From: Verrucomicrobiota bacterium
GTDB lineage: Bacteria > Verrucomicrobiota > Verrucomicrobiia > Chthoniobacterales > UBA10450
Assembly (NCBI GenBank): GCA_003219995.1
Contig: QHRC01000121.1
Location: forward strand, 6,776 to 12,833
DNA length: 6,058 nt
Direction: 5' to 3'
Shown: positions 1-5,166 of the stretch, piece after piece
Layout: each line of letters starts with the position of its first letter
How positions within the stretch are numbered: the stretch's first letter is position 1
The notes under the pieces: generated by a model
What the model saw: the letters and a program-made list of their open reading frames with translations, nothing else
Told to the model about the DNA's origin: nothing
Databases searched by the model: none
Position numbers and translations under genes: made by a program

Positions 1-214
1 CGTAGATGACCGATTCGAGCGCGCAGCAATCCGGCTCGTGCGAACGGATTAACTCCGCGAGGCGATTGCGGATCGCGACCAGGCAGGCGGAGGAACGAAG
101 CGAACTTGTATTGTGGATCGTTCCAAAATAAAGAGCGCGCAATTTTCCGTTGTTTGCATCGACAATGGCTACGCCGGTGTTGCGCAAGGAAGCGTCGATA
201 GCAAGAACGCGCAT
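1..214 (-). CDS. ruvC: Crossover junction endodeoxyribonuclease RuvC, N-terminal part (runs off the window)
   Basis: RuvC is the Holliday-junction resolvase that nicks four-way junctions symmetrically, working with the RuvAB branch-migration motor in homologous recombination. Only the first 71 codons are present; the gene continues beyond position 1. The translation opens MRVLAIDASLRNTGVAIVD, matching the first strand of the RNase H-like fold (ILGIDPGxRxTGxG in classical RuvC) with catalytic Asp7 in the E. coli position. A second match, CALESVIY, puts Glu67 where E. coli has catalytic Glu66. The DASLRNTG variant replaces the usual DPGxRxTG, so this is a divergent RuvC, but spacing and flanking residues fit. 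The other two catalytic acidic residues lie outside the window. The ATG at 214-212 is 4 bases downstream of the DUF4337 stop, and no clear Shine-Dalgarno is seen, so translational coupling is likely (inference). A different RNase H-fold nuclease is possible but less likely. Confidence 0.85.
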   Translation of the reverse strand, partial: MRVLAIDASLRNTGVAIVDANNGKLRALYFGTIHNTSSLRSSACLVAIRNRLAELIRSHEPDCCALESVIY

Positions 215-218
215 GAAA

Positions 219-755
219 TTAACGAGCAATCGCTCCGAGCACAACAAAAACGCAACCAGCCACGCCGAAGAGCAGACTCACAAGCCAGAATCGGCGCTTT
301 TTCGTCAGCGCGGAAATCGCGGCGACGGCAATTGCAATTTGAGACATGGTCACGCCGCGCGCGTAAACTTCATGTCGATGGAAATTTGATTTGGCGCCGG
401 CCTGCTTGCGTTCCGCTTCCGATTTGATTTCGGCTTGTTCCTCTTCGTAACGCGCAGCCTTTACTCGATCCTTTTCATCTGGCATAGTCGCAAGCGAGAT
501 TTTCACATCAAGCAAAGCGGCCTTGATACTCTTTGCCTGGTAATAGCTCCACTGGTCGGACGCTTCGATCTGGCTCATCATCGCTTCGTTGGCGTGCTTG
601 CCGGAAAGCAATCCCGCAATCGCGGCAATTACCGCCAGCACTGCCGTGCTCAGCGCCACCCAGGAAATCCACACTTCGCCGCCGTGCTCCGCACTGTGAT
701 GCACATGCTCCTGTAAATGCTCCAAGGGAACTTCCGCTTCTTCCACGCGTTCCAT
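219..755 (-). CDS. DUF4337 family membrane protein
   Basis: This is a 178-residue protein of unknown function that I recognise as DUF4337. The N-terminus is acidic and His-rich (EVPLEHLQEHVHHSAEH, about 8-24) and leads into a membrane segment at about 29-50. Next comes the family hallmark SDQWSYYQAKSIKA (about 66-79). A charged helical stretch, probably a coiled coil, spans about 94-122, and two further membrane segments lie near 136-150 and 155-176. Three membrane spans with a charged helical domain between the first and second is my reading; the topology is not determined. I chose the ATG at 755 because family members usually begin just before the EVPxEHLxE motif. The frame is also open to a TTG at 812, which would add 19 residues and begin 4 bases after the upstream lyase stop, but neither start has a good ribosome site. 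It lies between the lyase gene and ruvC on the same strand. Confidence 0.85.
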   Translation of the reverse strand: MERVEEAEVPLEHLQEHVHHSAEHGGEVWISWVALSTAVLAVIAAIAGLLSGKHANEAMMSQIEASDQWSYYQAKSIKAALLDVKISLATMPDEKDRVKAARYEEEQAEIKSEAERKQAGAKSNFHRHEVYARGVTMSQIAIAVAAISALTKKRRFWLVSLLFGVAGCVFVVLGAIAR

Positions 756-816
756 TCTATGATCGCCAATCGCGCGTTCAAGACGGAATGGATTATCGCG
801 GAAACCAATCAAGGAT

Positions 817-1683
817 TTACCCGGAAAATTTCATACTGATATCCCCATTCATCGCCCTGACGTTGTCCAATTCCCTCGTGATCGGCAGAGTCACTCCGCG
901 CTGATCGAGCGCTCCGAGAACTACTTCGGTGGGGATATTTCCGACCAGCGCATCCTGCGCGAAGGGACACCCGCCGAGCCCGCCGACGGCCGCGTCGAGA
1001 CGCCGGCATCCTGCGTCGTAAGCGGTCAACACCTTCGCCGCTGCGCCCGCGCGCAAGCTGTGCATGTGAACGCCGACATCGTACTTGGCGTATTTGCGCA
1101 TCGCCACAGTCATCACGCGATCGATCAGCTCCGGCGTGGCAACGCCGACCGTATCCGCCAACGACATCGATCTGATCCCGAGGCCGGCGATGTTCCCTGC
1201 CGCTTGCAGCACTTTGTCCTCGTTCCACGGATCGCCGTACGGATTGCCGAATGCCATTGAGATATAGACCACTACATCGAGCCCGGCCGCGTCGGCCCGT
1301 TTCTTGATCGTTTTCAACACTTCGTAATTCTCTTCCGGCGATTGGTTCTGATTTTTGCGCAGGAAGGTCTCGGAAATGGAACAGGGATAGCCGAGTGTCG
1401 TGACGGCCTCTGTGGCAATGGCGCGGTTCGCGCCTTTCTCGTTCACCACGATGCCGATGATTTCGACGTGATCCGGCGTCCCGAGTTGCTCGAGCACCTT
1501 TTCGCTGTCGGCCATCTGCGGCACGGCCTTCGGCGAAACGAAGCTCACGGCATCGATGTGCTTGAAACCGGCCCCGATGAGAGCGCGAAGGTATTGGACC
1601 TTAACTTCGGTCGGAATTTGCCGCTTGAGGCCCTGCCAGGCGTCGCGGGGACATTCGATGAGCTTTACGGCATCGTTTGGCAT
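817..1683 (-). CDS. Hydroxymethylglutaryl-CoA lyase-like enzyme (DRE-TIM metallolyase family)
   Basis: HMG-CoA lyase cleaves 3-hydroxy-3-methylglutaryl-CoA to acetoacetate and acetyl-CoA at the end of leucine breakdown, using a divalent metal in a TIM barrel. This 288-residue protein is close to the usual family length. Visible motifs are IECPRDAWQG with Arg13-Asp14 (the human Arg41-Asp42 pair), SFVSPKAVPQMAD (about 47-59), the metal-binding VHMH with His206 and His208, and GGLGGCP with Cys239, the counterpart of human Cys266. It is followed by a loop carrying Asn249, the probable metal ligand. The IECPRD opening and the FAQDALVGNIPTE loop differ from the mitochondrial/proteobacterial form (GPRDGLQN, SGN) and, from memory, resemble the form found in Bacteroidetes and relatives. 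The exact substrate is therefore inferred; another short acyl-CoA lyase or aldolase activity is possible. An AGGAG (1702-1698 on the minus strand) lies 14 bases before the ATG, rather far for a ribosome site. It is the first gene of the minus-strand group. Confidence 0.86.
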   Translation of the reverse strand: MPNDAVKLIECPRDAWQGLKRQIPTEVKVQYLRALIGAGFKHIDAVSFVSPKAVPQMADSEKVLEQLGTPDHVEIIGIVVNEKGANRAIATEAVTTLGYPCSISETFLRKNQNQSPEENYEVLKTIKKRADAAGLDVVVYISMAFGNPYGDPWNEDKVLQAAGNIAGLGIRSMSLADTVGVATPELIDRVMTVAMRKYAKYDVGVHMHSLRAGAAAKVLTAYDAGCRRLDAAVGGLGGCPFAQDALVGNIPTEVVLGALDQRGVTLPITRELDNVRAMNGDISMKFSG

Positions 1684-1836
1684 GTGTAAAAACGCAACTC
1701 CTGGCTGTCGGCTGTAGCAAACCCTTGCCCGTGTTCGAGCCTTTAGCCAGCGCCAGCTTGATTAGCGCAGAGCGTTTAGTCCAGGCGCAGCATCGACAAC
1801 CACGCAGCGGCAGTTCTATTCTGAGAAAAAGATTCG
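1684..1836. promoter_or_regulatory. Divergent intergenic region, presumed to hold promoters for both flanking genes
   Basis: This 153-base gap separates the starts of two divergent genes, the minus-strand lyase and the plus-strand DUF1003 protein, so the promoters of both should lie here. I could not find a convincing -35/-10 pair on either strand. The best minus-strand candidate, TTGTCG followed by TAAACG about 15 bases later, is weak. A purine-rich GAGAAAAAG lies shortly before the DUF1003 ATG and may serve as a poor ribosome site. A short inverted match (CTGGCT near 1700, AGCCAG near 1746) is too small to call an operator. The regulatory role is inferred from gene orientation alone. Confidence 0.4.
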
Positions 1837-2547
1837 ATGAAGGAGAACGCGCCCGCTACACACATCTGCCAGGTCTGCAAAAAAGCGAAGTCGCCGCATG
1901 AAGGACAAATCGGAGAATTGGTCCGGCCGTCGCTAGCCGAGTTCATCAAGAAATGCAGGCCCGGTTGGGACGGGAAAGGCTTCATTTGCTTGGACGATCT
2001 CGGCCAATTCCGAAAGGAGTATGTCAAAGAAGTTCTCCAGGACGAGATCGGCGAACTTTCTGCGCTCGATAACGAAGTCATCGAAAGTTTGCAGCAACAT
2101 GAAATCCTCGCGAGCAACATCGCCGAGCAATTCGAGACAAAGCTGACGTTCGGCGAGCGGCTCTCCGATCGGATCGCATCATTTGGCGGAAGTTGGAAAT
2201 TCATCATTTCGTTTGGAGTAGTGATCGTGTTTTGGATTGCGATCAACGTCGTTCTTCTCGCGACCCGCGCTTTCGATCCGTTCCCATTTATCCTGCTTAA
2301 TTTGATCCTTTCCTGTCTTGCTGCCCTCCAGGCGCCAGTCATCATGATGAGCCAGAACCGCGTGGAAGCGCGCGACCGGTTGCGCGCGGAGAACGATTAC
2401 AAAGTTAATCTCAAAGCCGAACTCGAAATCCGCCATCTCCATGAAAAAATCGATCACTTGCTGCGGCGGCAATACAATCGGCTTTTTGAGATTCAGCAGA
2501 TCCAGATCGAGCTGCTCGAAGAAATCGGCCGCAAACGGGAAAGCTGA
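1837..2547 (+). CDS. DUF1003 family membrane protein with N-terminal cysteine motif
   Basis: This is a 236-residue protein of unknown function, confidently placed in DUF1003. The core signature is present: FGGSW (116-120), a membrane segment at about 121-142, FDPFPFILLNL (146-156) leading into a second membrane segment (about 148-170), then APVIMMSQNR (166-175) and DYKVNLKAELEI (187-198) with LHEKID (201-206). The C-terminus (about 195-232) is strongly helical and charged, probably a cytoplasmic coiled coil. The N-terminal 60 residues carry CQVC (Cys11, Cys14), ELVRPSLAEFI and GFICLDDL (Cys51). This accessory module is seen in some DUF1003 proteins and could bind metal, though only three cysteines are visible, with His9 or His21 as possible fourth ligands (inference). 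Both ends probably face the cytoplasm. The stop is 97 bases before the helicase start on the same strand. No partner gene explains its role. Confidence 0.88.
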   Translation: MKENAPATHICQVCKKAKSPHEGQIGELVRPSLAEFIKKCRPGWDGKGFICLDDLGQFRKEYVKEVLQDEIGELSALDNEVIESLQQHEILASNIAEQFETKLTFGERLSDRIASFGGSWKFIISFGVVIVFWIAINVVLLATRAFDPFPFILLNLILSCLAALQAPVIMMSQNRVEARDRLRAENDYKVNLKAELEIRHLHEKIDHLLRRQYNRLFEIQQIQIELLEEIGRKRES

Positions 2548-2554
2548 CGTTGGT

Positions 2555-2573
2555 CGATTGCAACTGGCAATCG
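2555..2573 (+). terminator. Possible weak hairpin after the DUF1003 gene
   Basis: CGATTGC (2555-2561) and GCAATCG (2567-2573) form a perfect 7-bp stem with a 5-base loop, starting 8 bases after the DUF1003 stop. No T-run follows, so this is not a canonical intrinsic terminator. It could be an attenuating hairpin or chance. The remaining bases up to the helicase start (2574-2644) show no recognisable promoter. Confidence 0.25.
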
Positions 2574-2644
2574 CGCGGAAGATTTTCGGTTGAAGTGCGT
2601 TTCGGCAGACCGCAGCGTAACCGGGTCCGAGCCGGACAGGCATT

Positions 2645-4693
2645 ATGTCCCGCCAATACACGTTGCAACGCCCGCCAAGATCGACATCGATCCATATCAA
2701 TTACGCCGCCGAGTTGAACGAACAGCAGCTCGCGGCTGTAACGGCGTCGCCCGGGCCGCTGCTTGTCATCGCTGGTGCGGGCTCGGGGAAGACGCGCACG
2801 CTCACCTATCGGGTCGCCTATTTGCTCGAGAACGGAATCGATCCGCGCAACATTTTGCTGCTCACGTTTACGAACAAAGCCGCCCGACAAATGCTCGATC
2901 GAGTCGCGAATTTGTTGCCGGTGGATGCGAGCGGAATTTGGGGTGGAACGTTTCATTCCATCGGCAACCGGATGTTGCGCCGTCATGGGAGCGCGCTCGG
3001 TTACTCAAGCGGTTTCACCATCATGGACCGCGAAGATCAAAAAGATTTGATCAACACAGTGATAGCGAATGCGGGGATCGATCCCAAAGAAATCCGGTTT
3101 CCAAAAGGCGATGTGCTCGCGGAAATTTTCAGCTTCGTCGTCAACACCGAGACACCGATGGAGGAACTGCTCGCGGAAAAATTTCCCTATTTCCTGCCGT
3201 TGCTCGAGCAAATCAAAGATGTGCATGCCCGCTATCAAAAGAAGAAAAAAGCAACCAACTCGATGGATTTCGACGACTTGCTCGAAAAGACATTGTCGAT
3301 GTTGCAACAGAAGGAAGAGATCACGACGGTTTATCGCCGCCAGTTCCAATTCATTCTAGTCGATGAATATCAGGACACGAACAAGATCCAGGCGGATCTG
3401 ATCGATACGCTCGGTTGCGATCATCGCAACGTGATGGTGGTGGGCGACGACGCCCAATCGATCTACTCGTGGCGCGGCGCCAATTTCAAAAACATCCTTG
3501 AATTTCCGAAACGTTATCCGGACGCGCAGGTTTTTAAGATCGAGATGAATTACCGGAGCGTGCCGGAGATTTTGGAAGTGGCGAACGCAGCCATCGCCGC
3601 GAACGAAAAACAATTTCGCAAGAATCTCGCGCCGACTCGCGAATCAAACGCAGTGAGACCAGCGGTCGTCGCGCTGAATGACGGCAGCGAGCAGGCGCAG
3701 TTTGTCGCGCAGCGAATTCTCGAGCTACGCGATGAAGACGTCGATCTTGGCGAGATCGCCGTGCTATATCGCGCTCATTATCATGCCATCGAACTGCAAT
3801 TGGAATTATCGCGCCGCGGTATCCCCTACCAGATCACGAGCGGAGTTCGCTTTTTCGAACAGGCGCACATCAAGGATGTGACGTCGTTCGTCCGGTTCGT
3901 CGCCAATCCGCGCGATGAAGTTGCGTTCAAGCGAATGGTGAAATTGCTGCCAGGAATCGGTAATCGCAACGGCGAAAATCTTTGGAACGCTTGGGAGAAA
4001 TTAGCTGTAGCCGGCATCGGTGATCCCGGTTCTGAAGCAACATCAGGCCCAGCCGGGGTCACCGACCCCGGCTACAGTTTCGGCGAACATTTACTGGCGA
4101 TGAACGTGAGCGCGAAGTCGCGGAAATCGTGGACGCAACTGACCCACACCCTGGATGAGATCGCGCCAGGTGGTCAGCCGAATCCGCCTTCGGAAATGAT
4201 CACATCAGTAGTGGAAGCGATTTACGATGATTACGCGAAGATGAATTTCACCAATTACGAATTGCGCCGCGAAGATCTGAATCAGCTGGCGGCTTTCGCA
4301 CGACAGTTTAAAGACGTGCACGAATTTCTTTCGCAACTGGCACTCATCAGCAACGTCGATGCCGAAGCCGCGCCCAACCAGAGCGCGGACAAAGAAGCAG
4401 TCAATTTGTCCACGGTCCATCAGGCGAAGGGGCTCGAGTTTCACACTGTTTTCGTGATTTGGCTTACGGACGGAATGTTCCCGAGTAGCCGCTCGCTCGA
4501 CGCGCGTGATGCGCTTGAAGAAGAACGGCGCCTTTTTTACGTCGCGATCACGCGCGCGCGAGACGAGCTCTACCTCACCTATCCACACATGCGGCTAAGC
4601 GGTGGATACGGCGATGTCTTCCAGCGACCGTCGCGCTTTTTGAAAGAGATTCCGAACCAGCTCGTCGAAGACTGGCAGGTGCGGAGAGAATGA
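2645..4693 (+). CDS. UvrD/PcrA-type superfamily 1A DNA helicase
   Basis: This is an ATP-dependent 3'-to-5' DNA helicase of the UvrD/PcrA/Rep family, acting in repair, replication restart and removal of bound proteins. All motifs are intact in the 682 residues: Q motif LNEQQLAAV (24-32), Walker A GAGSGKT (44-50, Lys49), Ia TFTNKAA (74-80), II VDEYQDT (239-245), III GDDAQSIYSWRG (267-278), IV MNYRS (301-305), V STVHQAKGLEF (589-599) and VI RRLFYVAITRARDEL (628-642, with Arg639 the probable arginine finger). The end, RPSRFLKEIP (661-670), is where domain 2A finishes in PcrA. The C-terminal extension that contacts RNA polymerase in PcrA/UvrD is absent, so the protein is somewhat short. Residues about 454-478 come from a palindromic repeat inserted in frame in the 2B region. 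GGACAGG ends 4 bases before the ATG and is only a weak ribosome site. I leave the symbol empty because uvrD, pcrA and rep cannot be separated here. Confidence 0.93.
   Translation: MSRQYTLQRPPRSTSIHINYAAELNEQQLAAVTASPGPLLVIAGAGSGKTRTLTYRVAYLLENGIDPRNILLLTFTNKAARQMLDRVANLLPVDASGIWGGTFHSIGNRMLRRHGSALGYSSGFTIMDREDQKDLINTVIANAGIDPKEIRFPKGDVLAEIFSFVVNTETPMEELLAEKFPYFLPLLEQIKDVHARYQKKKKATNSMDFDDLLEKTLSMLQQKEEITTVYRRQFQFILVDEYQDTNKIQADLIDTLGCDHRNVMVVGDDAQSIYSWRGANFKNILEFPKRYPDAQVFKIEMNYRSVPEILEVANAAIAANEKQFRKNLAPTRESNAVRPAVVALNDGSEQAQFVAQRILELRDEDVDLGEIAVLYRAHYHAIELQLELSRRGIPYQITSGVRFFEQAHIKDVTSFVRFVANPRDEVAFKRMVKLLPGIGNRNGENLWNAWEKLAVAGIGDPGSEATSGPAGVTDPGYSFGEHLLAMNVSAKSRKSWTQLTHTLDEIAPGGQPNPPSEMITSVVEAIYDDYAKMNFTNYELRREDLNQLAAFARQFKDVHEFLSQLALISNVDAEAAPNQSADKEAVNLSTVHQAKGLEFHTVFVIWLTDGMFPSSRSLDARDALEEERRLFYVAITRARDELYLTYPHMRLSGGYGDVFQRPSRFLKEIPNQLVEDWQVRRE
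4005..4077. repeat. Double-palindromic repeat element inserted in frame within the helicase gene
   Basis: Two 25-base arms, 4005-4029 and 4053-4077, are inverted copies matching at 22 of 25 positions, separated by 23 bases. Each arm is itself a hairpin: the right arm contains CCGGGGTC, ACC, GACCCCGG (a perfect 8-bp stem) and the left arm is a slightly decayed version (CCGGCATC, GGT, GATCCCGG). The spacer holds a small inner stem (CTGA 4032-4035, TCAG 4043-4046). This is the architecture of REP/BIME-like or Rickettsia-type palindromic elements. It encodes residues about 454-478 of the helicase, a Gly/Pro/Ala-rich stretch unlike its surroundings. I recall CTGTAGCCGGGGTCGGTGAC as a dispersed repeat in Verrucomicrobiota genomes; no other copy is present in this window. 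Confidence 0.85.
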
Positions 4694-4699
4694 CTTGCT

Positions 4700-4729
4700 G
4701 CCACGGATTAACACGGATGAAACACGGAT
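4700..4729 (+). repeat. Left inverted repeat of the GxxExxY cassette, with three CACGGAT units
   Basis: The repeat begins GCCACGGATTA and continues ACACGGATGAAACACGGAT. The heptamer CACGGAT occurs three times, starting at 4702, 4712 and 4723, so the copies are 10 and 11 bases apart, close to one DNA helical turn. Compared with the reverse complement of the right repeat, it differs only at 4705, 4709 and 4710. It starts 6 bases after the helicase stop. Confidence 0.85.
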
Positions 4730-4735
4730 AAAAGG

Positions 4736-5130
4736 ATGCTCGAAGTCGACGACTCAGGAGGAGGAAAGCTTTTGCATGAGAAGACAACGAGCGTCATCAT
4801 CGGCGCCGCCTTCGAAGTCCACTCGCAGTTGGGTTACGGATTTCTTGAGCGAGTTTATCAACGCGCATTGCAAGTCGAACTTGTTCGTCGCGGCGCAACC
4901 GCCGAAATCGAAAGACGCATCCAAGTGCAATACAAAGACATCGTGGCTGGCGATTATGATACCGATTTGATCGTTGACAATTGCGTTGCCGTGGAAATTA
5001 AAATGCTCCGCAGTATGACAAACGTGACGAAGCTCAATTACTCAACGAACTCAAAGCCACCGGCATTAAGGTCGGAATGCTCGTAAATTTCGGCCGCAAC
5101 AAACTCGAGTATAAGCGACTCGTCTTCTGA
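4736..5130 (+). pseudogene. GxxExxY family protein (PD-(D/E)XK nuclease-like), disrupted by a frameshift
   Basis: The first frame gives IIGAAFEVHSQLGYGFLERVY with the defining Gly35-x-x-Glu38-x-x-Tyr41, then GDYDTDLIVDNCVAVEIK with Asp77, Glu87 and Lys89 in the order of a PD-(D/E)XK nuclease site. After about residue 93 this frame becomes unrelated and stops at 5086. From 5014, the frame one base back reads YDKRDEAQLLNELKATG, then VGMLVNFGRNKLEYKRLVF and a TGA at 5128-5130, which is the expected family C-terminus. Joining them gives about 131 residues, a normal length, so a single base has been lost at about 5002-5014. The family's function is not established; the nuclease assignment rests on fold similarity. 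ATG 4736 lacks a proper ribosome site, while an in-frame TTG at 4772 follows AGGAGGAGG (4756-4764) by 7 bases and may be the true start. A sequencing or assembly error could also explain the break. Confidence 0.85.
4756..4764 (+). promoter_or_regulatory. Strong Shine-Dalgarno-like site inside the GxxExxY frame
   Basis: AGGAGGAGG lies 7 bases before an in-frame TTG at 4772-4774 (codon 13 of the longer reading). Starting there, the protein would begin just before HEKTTSVIIGAAFEVH, close to where the conserved domain starts. An ATG at 4776 is also near, but it is in a frame that does not give the family sequence. The site therefore favours the TTG start, without proving it. Confidence 0.45.
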
Positions 5131-5160
5131 ATCCGTGTTTCATCCGTGTCCATCTGTGGC
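5131..5160 (-). repeat. Right inverted repeat of the GxxExxY cassette
   Basis: Read on the minus strand it begins GCCACAGATGG and continues ACACGGATGAAACACGGAT, matching the left repeat at 27 of 30 positions. On the plus strand it contains ATCCGTG at 5131 and 5142 and the variant ATCTGTG at 5152, mirroring the 11- and 10-base spacing of the left side. It begins at the base after the GxxExxY TGA and ends 6 bases before the malQ ATG, so it forms the malQ leader. Confidence 0.85.
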
Positions 5161-5166
5161 TGAAGC

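Larger units (their letters stand above)
4700..5160. mobile_element. Inverted-repeat-bounded cassette carrying a GxxExxY gene
   Basis: A 461-base unit is bounded by 30-base inverted repeats (4700-4729 and 5131-5160, 27/30 identical) and contains a single gene, the frameshifted GxxExxY gene. It fills almost the whole gap between the helicase stop (4693) and the malQ ATG (5167), leaving 6 bases at each side. No transposase is present, and I see no convincing target-site duplication, so movement would depend on a helper in trans or on recombination (inference). The right repeat begins immediately after the cargo gene's stop codon; the left repeat ends 6 bases before its first ATG. The unit could alternatively be a gene with paired regulatory repeats rather than a mobile element. 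Confidence 0.6.

Noticed and set aside
756..812. Longer DUF4337 form starting at TTG 812
   Set aside because: The extra 19 residues precede the usual family start and no ribosome site supports them, although the 4-base distance from the lyase stop keeps it possible.
809..1228. Open frame of 139 codons on the minus strand overlapping the lyase gene
   Set aside because: It is a shifted reading of the lyase gene, Arg- and Gly-rich with no recognisable domain, and the lyase frame carries all the conserved motifs.
2625..2637. Small hairpin GTCCG-AGC-CGGAC just before the helicase start, possibly masking the ribosome site
   Set aside because: It has only 5 bp with a 3-base loop, which in GC-rich DNA is easily due to chance, and the ribosome site itself is weak.
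2411..2986. Minus-strand open frame of 191 codons spanning the DUF1003-helicase junction
   Set aside because: It is antisense to two well-supported genes and has no recognisable domain.
2590..3366. Open frame of 258 codons on the plus strand overlapping the start of the helicase
   Set aside because: Its composition is rich in Arg, His and Ser and low in hydrophobic order, with no motif; the helicase frame covers the same bases with intact Walker A and motif II.
4695..4970. Open frame starting in the left cassette repeat and reading INTDETRI
   Set aside because: The start is merely a translation of the CACGGAT repeat and the rest is an out-of-frame reading of the GxxExxY gene. Such peptides arise wherever this repeat is translated.
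4999..5016. Programmed -1 ribosomal frameshift joining the two halves of the GxxExxY gene
   Set aside because: No X XXY YYZ slippery heptamer is in the correct phase between the TAA at 4999 and the TAT at 5014, and no obvious downstream stimulatory hairpin was seen. A simple one-base deletion explains it better.
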